A stretch of 64,000 nt of DNA, from the NCBI RefSeq assembly GCF_042850945.1, contig NZ_AP031496.1:1612001-1676000 (forward strand), given 5' to 3'. Numbering within the stretch: the first letter of the stretch is position 1; each line of letters begins with the position of its first letter. The position numbers and the translations under genes are program-made. The stretch comes from Halioxenophilus aromaticivorans. Lineage in GTDB: Bacteria > Pseudomonadota > Gammaproteobacteria > Pseudomonadales > Cellvibrionaceae. The notes below the pieces were generated by a model. That model searched no databases, had not been told where the DNA came from, and saw nothing but the letters and a program-made list of their open reading frames with translations. This document shows, piece by piece, positions 1-7,643 of the stretch.

Positions 1-945
1 TGGCCCTTAAGCGAGTCGGCCACCACCGGTGGGTTTTTCCTCTACCACACCGACAACAACCAGGTTTCTGTGGGGTTAATTACCGACCTTAACTACAGCA
101 ACCCACACGTTAGCCCGTTTGATGAATTTCAGCGCCTGAAGCACCACCCAGAGCTGGCCAAGTATTTAGAGGGTGGCAAACGCATTTCCTATGGTGCCCG
201 AGCGGTGGTCAAAGGCGGTTTAAACGCTCTGCCTAAAATGACAATGCCCGGCGCATTTTTAGTGGGTTGTGATGCTGGCACTCTGGTGTTTTCAAAAATT
301 AAGGGCACCCACACCGCCATGAAATCCGGCATGTTGGCCGCTGAGACAATTTTTGAAGCCCTGGCCGCCGGTGACGAAGGCAGTAAAGACCTAACCGCCT
401 ATGCAGATAAGTTTAAAAACTCCTGGGTGTACGACGATTTATTTAAAGATCGCAACTTTGGCCCAGCAGTGCACAAGTGGGGCCCATGGATTGGCGGCGC
501 CTTTAACTTTTTGGATCAAAACATTTTCAAAGGTAAATTGCCCTTTACCCTTAAAGATGAGCACAAAGATAACGAGATGCTAAAACCGGCATCCGAGTGC
601 GCCAAAATCGATTACCCCAAACCGGATAACAAGCTGAGCTTTGATAAACTGTCGTCGGTGTTTTTATCCAACACCAACCACGAGGAAGATCAGCCTTGCC
701 ACCTAACGTTGAAAGACAACAGCGTGCCCATTGCCATTAACCTGGCCAAATACGATGCTCCAGAGCAACGTTATTGCCCGGCGGGGGTTTACGAGATTGT
801 GCAAGAGGGCAGCGAAGATCCGCGTTTGCAAATTAACGCGCAAAACTGCGTACATTGTAAAACCTGCGACATCAAAGACCCAACCCAGAACATTGTGTGG
901 GTTGTGCCTGAAGGCGCCGGTGGCCCTAATTATCCGAACATGTAA
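1..945 (+). CDS. Electron transfer flavoprotein-ubiquinone oxidoreductase, C-terminal part (5' end outside window)
   Basis: The frame is open from base 1, so this is the 3' part of a longer gene. The enzyme passes electrons from reduced ETF (fatty acid and amino acid oxidation) to ubiquinone at the inner membrane. The visible part covers the end of the FAD/quinone region (SPFDEFQRLK, PGAFLVGCDAG, GTHTAMKSGMLAAE). It ends in the C-terminal 4Fe-4S domain, with cysteines in CPAGVYE and in NCVHCKTCDIKDP, and the family-typical tail WVVPEGAGGPNYPNM. A strong hairpin terminator follows. Family identification is secure. The GTG at 70 is internal, not the start. Confidence 0.93.
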   Translation, partial: WPLSESATTGGFFLYHTDNNQVSVGLITDLNYSNPHVSPFDEFQRLKHHPELAKYLEGGKRISYGARAVVKGGLNALPKMTMPGAFLVGCDAGTLVFSKIKGTHTAMKSGMLAAETIFEALAAGDEGSKDLTAYADKFKNSWVYDDLFKDRNFGPAVHKWGPWIGGAFNFLDQNIFKGKLPFTLKDEHKDNEMLKPASECAKIDYPKPDNKLSFDKLSSVFLSNTNHEEDQPCHLTLKDNSVPIAINLAKYDAPEQRYCPAGVYEIVQEGSEDPRLQINAQNCVHCKTCDIKDPTQNIVWVVPEGAGGPNYPNM

Positions 946-968
946 GAATTAGCCAAAATAAAATCCTC

Positions 969-997
969 CCAGCGGCCTGCGGGCCGCTGGTTTATTT
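969..997 (+). terminator. Rho-independent terminator after the ETF-QO gene
   Basis: A perfect 9-bp stem (969-977 with 982-990, CCAGCGGCC/GGCCGCTGG) with a 4-nt loop is followed by TTTATTT. It lies 24 bases after the ETF-QO stop and just upstream of the M23 peptidase start. Confidence 0.72.
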
Positions 998-1019
998 CTG
1001 AAAATAAGAGGCAACTATT

Positions 1020-1931
1020 TTGGCGTTTATCCCTTCTGTTAAAAGCAATCGATTTTCTACCCTCGCAACCAGGTTGGTTTCAACGTTACCTTCTCTCGTT
1101 AAATCCATCGCACGTACCGCTGCCGCGTTAGCCCTGTGCGCAGCGCCGCTAAGTCATGCCTTAGAATTTGATCGCACGGTGCAGCAAGGCGCCATTTTAG
1201 TTGGCCAGGTTGCGCCGGGCTCGGCGGTACGATTTGCTAAGCGCGAGGTGAGCGTTTCCGATGAAGGCTATTTTGTCATCGGCTTGGACCGCGACGAGGG
1301 TAAACAAATTGCGGTTTCGGTTACCCAGCCCGGGGAAACCGAAGCGAAGGTGCACCGCTTTGACGTTAGCCTGCGTGAGTACAAACTGCAGCGGGTGGAT
1401 GGCGTGCCGCAATCCACGGTAACGCCTAACCCAGAACAGGTGGCGCGCTCGCGCAAAGAAGCCGCCGCGGCTTGGCGCGCCCGGGATCACGACTCAGACC
1501 TGCAATACTACCGTGCTGAATTTCAGTGGCCGTTAATCGGGCCTATCAGCGGTGTGTATGGCAGCCAACGCATTTACAACGGTGTGCCTAAGCGGCCGCA
1601 CTATGGCGTGGATGTGGCCAAGCCCACCGGTACCCGTGTGGTTGCCCCTGCCGGTGGTGTGGTGCGTTTGGCCCATCCGGACATGTTCTTCTCCGGCGGT
1701 ACCCTAATCATCGATCACGGCCAGGGGTTATCGTCTTCTTTCTTGCATTTGAGTAAGATACTGGTCGAGCCGGGCCAGACCGTTGCCGCCGGCGACGAGG
1801 TGGCCGAGGTTGGTGCCACCGGGCGAGCCACTGGTCCCCACCTAGACTGGCGCATGAACTGGTTTAATAAGCGGGTTGACCCAACACTGCTGGTTGGCCC
1901 CATGCCAAAACCCCAAGAGGTAACACAATGA
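1020..1931 (+). CDS. Secreted M23-family metallopeptidase (LytM domain)
   Basis: A 303-residue protein with a long N-terminal region ending in a signal-like hydrophobic stretch (AAALALCAAPLSHA, about residues 34-47), so it is probably periplasmic. It is a candidate peptidoglycan endopeptidase or activator. The C-terminal half is an M23 domain with the HxxxD zinc motif HYGVDVA near residue 197. The second motif reads GPHLDW, with Asp where most M23 enzymes have His (HxH). The start is a TTG with AGAGG eight bases upstream; no ATG fits the signal sequence. Its stop overlaps the next start (ATGA). The family is sure; whether it is active is open. Confidence 0.85.
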   Translation: MAFIPSVKSNRFSTLATRLVSTLPSLVKSIARTAAALALCAAPLSHALEFDRTVQQGAILVGQVAPGSAVRFAKREVSVSDEGYFVIGLDRDEGKQIAVSVTQPGETEAKVHRFDVSLREYKLQRVDGVPQSTVTPNPEQVARSRKEAAAAWRARDHDSDLQYYRAEFQWPLIGPISGVYGSQRIYNGVPKRPHYGVDVAKPTGTRVVAPAGGVVRLAHPDMFFSGGTLIIDHGQGLSSSFLHLSKILVEPGQTVAAGDEVAEVGATGRATGPHLDWRMNWFNKRVDPTLLVGPMPKPQEVTQ

Positions 1932-2131
1932 TCGACAAAAAGCTGCTCAGCATTCTGGTGTGCCCAGTGAGCAAAGGCCCACTGGACTACAACGCCGAGG
2001 CCCAGGAGCTTATCTGCTGGCAGAGCGGGCTGGCTTATCCCATCCGCGATGACATTCCTGTGATGTTAGAAACCGAGGCCCGCCGCCTAAGCGACGAAGA
2101 AAAAGACGCACACCGAGCCAAAACCAAATAG
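1928..2131 (+). CDS. Trm112-like small protein (YcaR family)
   Basis: A 67-residue protein of the UPF0434/Trm112 family, opening LLSILVCPVSKGPL and containing SGLAYPIRDDIPVML. Family members are small zinc-ribbon-like proteins, some of which support methyltransferases; the bacterial role is not well defined. Only one cysteine of the usual first CxxC pair is present here (CPVS), so zinc binding is doubtful. The ATG overlaps the stop of the preceding peptidase gene, so the two are translationally coupled. Length is normal for the family. Confidence 0.85.
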   Translation: MIDKKLLSILVCPVSKGPLDYNAEAQELICWQSGLAYPIRDDIPVMLETEARRLSDEEKDAHRAKTK

Positions 2132-2178
2132 CTAAAGGCAGTGGCCTAGGGCCTCTGCCGGACCACAGGATGCCTGCC

Positions 2179-2532
2179 ATGACCGAACCCACCGTGTTTA
2201 GCAAAATCATCGACGGCGAGATCCCTGCCGAAAAGCTGTATGAAGACGACGACTGTATCTGCATCAAGGATATTGCGCCTAAAGCGCCGACCCACGTGCT
2301 GTTGATTCCTAAAAAGCCCATTCCGCGTTTAGTGGACGCCACTCCGGAAGACCAGGCCCTATTGGGCAAGCTTATGGTCACTGCGGGTGACATTGCTCGT
2401 GAACTGGGGGTGGACGATGCCTTTCGATTAGTCATCAACAACGGTGCCGGTGCCGGCCAAACCGTATTCCACCTGCATCTGCACATTCTAGGCAATAAAA
2501 AGTACACAGAAGACGATGGTCTAGGATTCTGA
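2179..2532 (+). CDS. HIT-family nucleotide hydrolase (HinT-like)
   Basis: A small cytoplasmic protein of about 117 residues with the histidine-triad motif HLHLHILG near the C-terminus and the family N-terminus VFSKIIDGEIPAEKLYEDD. HinT enzymes hydrolyse phosphoramidates of AMP or GMP. I place the start at 2179, where AGGA lies eight bases upstream. An in-frame ATG at 2170 would add three residues but has a weaker ribosome site. It follows the Trm112-like gene by 47 bases and could share its transcript. Confidence 0.9.
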   Translation: MTEPTVFSKIIDGEIPAEKLYEDDDCICIKDIAPKAPTHVLLIPKKPIPRLVDATPEDQALLGKLMVTAGDIARELGVDDAFRLVINNGAGAGQTVFHLHLHILGNKKYTEDDGLGF

Positions 2533-2596
2533 TGGCTTATTCTGCTGTCTGAACTGTTTCGTGCTGGCAGAAGCCAGCAACAGATACAACACAGGT

Positions 2597-2626
2597 GTTA
2601 CCCCCATAGCCCTTAATCGGTATACT
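2597..2626 (+). promoter_or_regulatory. Possible sigma-70 promoter for alaS
   Basis: A good -10 hexamer TATACT lies at 2621-2626, but the -35 position about 17 bases upstream (GTTACC) is poor. This is the best candidate in the 262-base gap before alaS. The leader would be about 165 bases. Confidence 0.3.
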
Positions 2627-2794
2627 GTGCGCCCTTTGTGGGGCATGGGGTCGCGTTTTATAGCAAATTTCGCCCATCTCCACGTTAGTTCGTTCAAGTC
2701 GCCCGGTTGTTGCTTCGTTTAACCGCTAGCAGAGTCTACCAGGCCACTGTGCCAGCCCTGATAAATTGACATTATATTTGGTAAAACAAGGTTT

Positions 2795-5425
2795 ATGAAA
2801 AGCGCCGATATTCGCCAAGCTTTTTTGCAGTTTTTTAACTCCAAACAGCATGAAATAGTGCCGTCCTCCAGTCTAGTACCTGGCAATGACCCCACCCTGC
2901 TGTTCACAAACGCGGGCATGGTGCAATTTAAAGACGTATTTTTGGGCGAAGACAAGCGCTCCTACAGCCGCGCCACCACCTCCCAGCGCTGTGTCCGTGC
3001 CGGTGGCAAACACAACGATTTAGAAAACGTAGGCTACACCGCTCGCCACCACACCTTCTTTGAAATGCTGGGTAACTTCAGTTTTGGCGACTACTTTAAG
3101 CAAGAGGCCATTAACTTTGCCTGGGAATTTTTAACCAGTAAAGAGTGGATGGGCATCGCCAAAGACAAGCTGTGGGTAACGTGCTACGAGGAAGACGACG
3201 AGGCTTACACTATTTGGGCCGAGCAAGTGGGGGTGCCCAAAGACCGCATCATCCGCATTGGCGATAACAAAGGTGGCCGCTACAACTCGGATAACTTCTG
3301 GGCCATGGGCGATACCGGCCCCTGCGGCCCCTGTACCGAAATTTTCTACGACCACGGCTCGGATATCTGGGGTGGCCCTCCCGGCAGCCCAGAGGAAGAC
3401 GGCGACCGCTACATTGAGATTTGGAACATCGTATTTATGCAATACAACCGTTCCGCCGATGGCGAAATGGCGCCGCTGCCTGCGCCCAGCGTGGACACTG
3501 GCATGGGCCTGGAGCGCGTGGCTGCGGTAATGCAGGGCGTGCACTCCAACTACGAAATCGATCTGTTCCAAAATTTGTTGCGTGCCGTGGCCGATGTTAC
3601 CCAGGCCAAAGACCTGGAAGACAAGTCCTTGCGCGTCATCGCCGACCACCTACGCTCCTGTGCATTTTTGGTGGTGGATGGCGTACTGCCCTCCAACGAG
3701 GGCCGTGGTTATGTGCTGCGTCGCATTATGCGCCGGGCCATTCGCCATGGTCACAAACTGGGCCAGAAGGACGCTTTCTTCCATAAGCTAGTTTCGGCGC
3801 TGGTGTATGAAATGGGCGATGCCTACCCAGAGCTCACCAAAGCCAAGGCTCAGGTGGAGAAAGTATTTGCCGCCGAAGAAGAGCAGTTTGCGAAAACCTT
3901 AGAGAAGGGCATGGCCGTTTTGGAAGCTGCCCTGGCCGAGGTGAAAGACAAACAAATCAGCGGCGATGTTGCTTTTACCTTGTACGACACCTACGGCTTC
4001 CCATTTGATTTGACCGCCGATATTGCCCGCGAGCGCGGCTACACCGTGGACGAAGCCGGCTACGACGCGCTGATGGAAAAACAGCGCGAGCAATCTCGCT
4101 CGGCAGGTAACTTTAAAGTGGATTATTCCGGCCTGGTACAACTAGACGGCGCCACGGAATTCTTGGGTTACGACCGACTAACCGAAACCGGCAGCATCAC
4201 CTCGTTGATTGTGGATAGCGAGCGGGTAGAAACCCTAATCGCCGAGCAGGAAGGTTGCATCGTACTCAACCATACGCCGTTTTACGCCGAATCTGGTGGC
4301 CAAATTGGCGACACCGGCTACCTGCGCTCGGGCGATAACGTATTTGAAGTGACCGACTGCACTAAGCAGGGCGCACACCATTTACACCACGGCAGATTGT
4401 TGGCCGGCAGCCTCACGGTGGGTCAGGCGGTGAGTGCCGAGGTAGACGGCGAAGTGCGCGCCCAAACCGCTCGCAATCACTCGGCCACTCACCTGTTGCA
4501 CGCAGCACTGCGTTCCGAATTGGGTGAGCACGTAACGCAGAAAGGCTCGCTTAACGATTCGGTTAAACTGCGCTTTGACTTTTCGCACTTTGAGCCAGTA
4601 ACACCTGCGCAAATCAAAGCCATTGAGACCATGGTCAACCAGCAGGTGTTGGCCAATACCGCTGTGGCCACCACCCAAACCGATATGCAAACCGCTCAGG
4701 ACATGGGTGCAATGGCATTGTTTGGTGAAAAATACGGCGAATCTGTACGCGTACTGGCCATGGGTAAAGACAACTTCTCGGTGGAGCTGTGCGGCGGTAC
4801 CCATGTTAATGCCACCGGCGATATTGGCCTGTTTAAAATTATCAGTGAATCCGGTGTGGCCGCTGGGGTACGCCGTATCGAGGCCGTTACCGGTTTAAAT
4901 GCTCTGCAGTTGGTGGACCAACAAGAGCAACAGTTGGGTGCGATTTGTGACCTGCTGAAAGCCAAACCAGAGAAAGTCGTCGACCGCGTTGCCGGTTTAC
5001 GCCAAGAGTTGAAAGACGCCGAGAAACAACTGCAAGAGGCCAAGGCCAAGCTGGCCAGCGCCAGCAGTGACGATCTTATCAATCAAGCCCAAGACGTGGC
5101 CGGTTGCAAAGTGTTGGCCGCCAGCCTAGATGGGGTGGATGACAAATCTCTGGGTGAGATGGTGGACAAATTAAAAGACAAGCTGGGCCAGGCGGTGGTG
5201 TTGTTGGCGTCGGTGCAGGGTGAAAAAATCACCTTAATTGCCGGAGTTTCCAAAGCACTAACCAAGCAAGTTAAAGCTGGCGATTTAATGAAATTTTTCG
5301 CCCCGTTGGTGGATGGCAAGGGTGGCGGTCGCCCGGACATGGCGCGCGGTGGCGGCACCAATGCCGCAGCCTTGCCAGAGGCGCTAAGCCAGGTTTCTGG
5401 CTGGGTGGCGGAGCAGTTGGGCTAA
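2795..5425 (+). CDS. alaS: Alanyl-tRNA synthetase
   Basis: An 876-residue cytoplasmic enzyme that charges tRNA-Ala. The N-terminus (DIRQAFLQFFNSKQHEIV) and class II core (TNAGMVQFKDVFLG; RHHTFFEMLGNFSFGDYF) are intact. The editing domain carries HSATHLLH (H562, H566) and CGGTH (C666, H670). The C-terminal DHHA1/C-Ala region ends with the glycine-rich GKGGGRPDMARGGG. Length and motif spacing match the family. In relatives alaS precedes lysC and csrA, as here. No defect seen. Confidence 0.98.
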   Translation: MKSADIRQAFLQFFNSKQHEIVPSSSLVPGNDPTLLFTNAGMVQFKDVFLGEDKRSYSRATTSQRCVRAGGKHNDLENVGYTARHHTFFEMLGNFSFGDYFKQEAINFAWEFLTSKEWMGIAKDKLWVTCYEEDDEAYTIWAEQVGVPKDRIIRIGDNKGGRYNSDNFWAMGDTGPCGPCTEIFYDHGSDIWGGPPGSPEEDGDRYIEIWNIVFMQYNRSADGEMAPLPAPSVDTGMGLERVAAVMQGVHSNYEIDLFQNLLRAVADVTQAKDLEDKSLRVIADHLRSCAFLVVDGVLPSNEGRGYVLRRIMRRAIRHGHKLGQKDAFFHKLVSALVYEMGDAYPELTKAKAQVEKVFAAEEEQFAKTLEKGMAVLEAALAEVKDKQISGDVAFTLYDTYGFPFDLTADIARERGYTVDEAGYDALMEKQREQSRSAGNFKVDYSGLVQLDGATEFLGYDRLTETGSITSLIVDSERVETLIAEQEGCIVLNHTPFYAESGGQIGDTGYLRSGDNVFEVTDCTKQGAHHLHHGRLLAGSLTVGQAVSAEVDGEVRAQTARNHSATHLLHAALRSELGEHVTQKGSLNDSVKLRFDFSHFEPVTPAQIKAIETMVNQQVLANTAVATTQTDMQTAQDMGAMALFGEKYGESVRVLAMGKDNFSVELCGGTHVNATGDIGLFKIISESGVAAGVRRIEAVTGLNALQLVDQQEQQLGAICDLLKAKPEKVVDRVAGLRQELKDAEKQLQEAKAKLASASSDDLINQAQDVAGCKVLAASLDGVDDKSLGEMVDKLKDKLGQAVVLLASVQGEKITLIAGVSKALTKQVKAGDLMKFFAPLVDGKGGGRPDMARGGGTNAAALPEALSQVSGWVAEQLG

Positions 5426-5526
5426 CTGCTTAACTTTTGTGCCATTTTAGTGTTAAATGCGCGCCTCAAAATTTTTATAAACCGGCGGTAACGACGCCGC
5501 TGGCGCGCAGCAATTGAGATACTCAA

Positions 5527-6765
5527 ATGAGTTTATTCGTTCAAAAATACGGCGGAACATCGGTAGGCACAGTAGAGCGTATCGAAGCCGTCGCCGATAA
5601 AATTACCAAGTTCAAAGCCGAAGGCCACGACATGGTTATCGCGGTTTCTGCCATGAGCGGCGAAACCAATCGCCTGTTGGGTTTGGCATCTTCTATTAGT
5701 GACAATCCCACTCCTCGTGAGCTCGACGTCCTGGTTTCCACCGGCGAGCAAGTGACCATTGCACTGTTGTGCATGGCGTTGCACAAGCGCGGGGTAGAAG
5801 CCCGTTCTTATACCGGCCAGCAGGTTAAAATTTTAACCGACAGCGCCCATACCAAAGCCCGAATCCAAGATATCGATGTGTCCAATATGCGTGCTGACCT
5901 AAGCGCTGGCCGTGTGGTAGTGGTGGCTGGGTTCCAGGGTGTGGACGAAGACGGCAACATTACCACCTTGGGCCGTGGCGGTTCCGATACCACCGGCGTT
6001 GCCCTGGCAGCAGCCCTGAAAGCTGACGAGTGCCAGATTTATACCGACGTTGACGGCGTCTACACCACCGACCCCCGCGTGGTTTCTGGTGCTCGCCGAT
6101 TAGAAAAAATCACCTTCGAAGAAATGCTAGAGATGGCCAGCCAGGGCTCCAAGGTTCTGCAAATCCGCTCGGTAGAATTCGCCGGTAAATACAACGTACC
6201 ACTGCGCGTGCTATCCAGCTTTAAAGATGGCCCGGGCACATTGATCAGTTTAGAAGAGGATGACGCCAGTATGGAACAAGTCGTTGTTTCTGGTATTGCA
6301 TTTAATCGCGACGAAGCCAAAGTCACCGTGATCGGTGTACCGGACACCCCCGGAGCTGCCGCGCGTATCTTGGCGCCCATTGGCGAAGCCAACATCGAAG
6401 TGGATGTTATTGTGCAGAACATCTCTGCCGACAACACTACCGATCTAACTTTTACTGTTCACCGTAATGACGTTGAAAAAGCGAAAGCGATCCTAAAAGT
6501 AGTATGTGATGAGCTTGGCGCCAAAGATATCAAAAGCGACGCCAAAATCGCCAAGGTATCGATCGTTGGCGTAGGAATGCGGTCTCATGCTGGCGTGGCT
6601 TCAACCATGTTCTCAGCCCTGGCCAATGAGAACATCAATATACAGATGATCACCACGTCCGAAATCAAGATCGCCGTGATTATCGAAGAGCGCTACCTTG
6701 AGCTGGCAGTGAGATCATTGCACTCGGCGTTTGGTCTAGACGCTCAACCACAAGAAGAAAATTAG
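5527..6765 (+). CDS. lysC: Aspartate kinase
   Basis: A 412-residue enzyme for the first step of the aspartate pathway (lysine, threonine, methionine, diaminopimelate). The kinase domain starts with VQKYGGTSVG and includes GRGGSDTTGVALAAAL. Two C-terminal ACT domains (about residues 265-405, containing VIGVPDTPGAAARI and VSIVGVGMRSHAGVA) should bind the feedback inhibitor. Monofunctional; no homoserine dehydrogenase is fused. It lies 101 bases after alaS, too short a gap for a lysine riboswitch. A candidate internal start for a separate regulatory subunit is at 6271. Confidence 0.96.
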   Translation: MSLFVQKYGGTSVGTVERIEAVADKITKFKAEGHDMVIAVSAMSGETNRLLGLASSISDNPTPRELDVLVSTGEQVTIALLCMALHKRGVEARSYTGQQVKILTDSAHTKARIQDIDVSNMRADLSAGRVVVVAGFQGVDEDGNITTLGRGGSDTTGVALAAALKADECQIYTDVDGVYTTDPRVVSGARRLEKITFEEMLEMASQGSKVLQIRSVEFAGKYNVPLRVLSSFKDGPGTLISLEEDDASMEQVVVSGIAFNRDEAKVTVIGVPDTPGAAARILAPIGEANIEVDVIVQNISADNTTDLTFTVHRNDVEKAKAILKVVCDELGAKDIKSDAKIAKVSIVGVGMRSHAGVASTMFSALANENINIQMITTSEIKIAVIIEERYLELAVRSLHSAFGLDAQPQEEN

Positions 6766-7109
6766 CCTATCCGTTGGTTTTTTGCTCAATAACAGGGTTT
6801 TCTTGTAGTGGCAGTGGATTTTTTAGTCCATTCAATGGTATTCATAGGTGGTGATGTACGTTAGTGTTGTTTTAACTGACAATATTTTCGCAAACTGCCA
6901 TGAACTACAGGTATTTATTAGCATCTGCGCCTATGCTTACAGTATGAAAGTTGGGCGCCGATTCTGGCAAATCAATCGAAATCGTAACAACCTCACTCTT
7001 GTTGCACCGGGATACCAAGTAGGGTGTATAGCAACAACAAGGGTGGCTCGTTTAATAGATGACAAACGCAGCTTCCTTTGGTGCAAGTAGGAAGATAAGG
7101 AGACAACCT
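6766..7109. other. Intergenic gap lysC-csrA
   Basis: A 344-base gap. The one open frame inside (6848-7090) has no recognisable domain and unconvincing composition. The region probably holds the csrA promoter; TATAGC near 7027 with TTGCAC upstream is a weak candidate. I see no clear terminator after lysC. Confidence 0.5.
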
Positions 7110-7295
7110 ATGTTGATATTAACCCGTCGTATTGGCGAAACCTTAATGGTCGGGGATGAAGTCACAGTGACCGTGCTGGGCGTGAAAGGTAACCAAGTAC
7201 GCATCGGTGTTAATGCGCCGAAAGAAATCGCTGTTCACCGCGAAGAGATCTATCAACGCATTCAGCGAGAAAAAGAGCAGCAAGAGACCAAATAG
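7110..7295 (+). CDS. csrA: Carbon storage regulator (RsmA/CsrA)
   Basis: A 61-residue RNA-binding protein that controls translation and stability of mRNAs by binding GGA motifs. It is typical from the first residue (MLILTRRIGETLMVGDEVTV) through APKEIAVHREEIYQRI. The start at 7110 is fixed by AAGGAG at 7097-7102 and by the family N-terminus; the frame is open further upstream but that extension is not family sequence. Its place between lysC and a tRNA-Ser gene matches Pseudomonas. Confidence 0.96.
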   Translation: MLILTRRIGETLMVGDEVTVTVLGVKGNQVRIGVNAPKEIAVHREEIYQRIQREKEQQETK

Positions 7296-7320
7296 AACTT
7301 AAGGGCTTAAGCACTCTGTA

Positions 7321-7344
7321 CCGATTTTGACCGATTGACCGATT
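7321..7344. repeat. Short tandem copies of (GA)CCGATT
   Basis: Three close copies of CCGATT, two of them as adjacent GACCGATT units, lie just after csrA. No function can be assigned. Confidence 0.4.
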
Positions 7345-7422
7345 AAATCGCACAGTTGATTAAGGTTTAGTCAGTGCGGCTCTTTTATCCTAAGAAGCCA
7401 GCCTGTAAATCAACTTAAGCCT

Positions 7423-7449
7423 TTGAATTTCCGGAGTTTGTGGTATTAT
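7423..7449 (+). promoter_or_regulatory. Promoter of tRNA-Ser
   Basis: A -35 TTGAAT (7423-7428), a 15-base spacer and an extended -10 (TGG then TATTAT, 7444-7449) end 13 bases before the mature tRNA. The short spacer is compensated by the extended -10. Confidence 0.6.
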
Positions 7450-7462
7450 GCCGCCACTTTTC

Positions 7463-7555
<93 letters not shown>

Positions 7556-7562
7556 ACAAATA

Positions 7563-7588
7563 AACCCAGCCTTGTGCTGGGTTTTTTT
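7563..7588 (+). terminator. Terminator after tRNA-Ser
   Basis: Stem AACCCAGC (7563-7570) pairs with GCTGGGTT (7576-7583) across a 5-base loop and runs into a T7 tract. Confidence 0.85.
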
Positions 7589-7643
7589 GTTTGCGCTTTA
7601 TTTGCGCGTAGCTTTTGTTTTTATCCTGCAATTGTAAGGCTCG

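Noticed and set aside
5426..5526. Lysine riboswitch before lysC
   Set aside because: The 101-base gap is too short for the aptamer and shows no matching core.
6848..7090. An 80-codon open frame between lysC and csrA
   Set aside because: No domain, odd composition, no good ribosome site, and it overlaps the likely csrA promoter.
7059..7109. N-terminal extension of csrA
   Set aside because: The 17 extra residues are not CsrA sequence; AAGGAG at 7097 sets the start at 7110.
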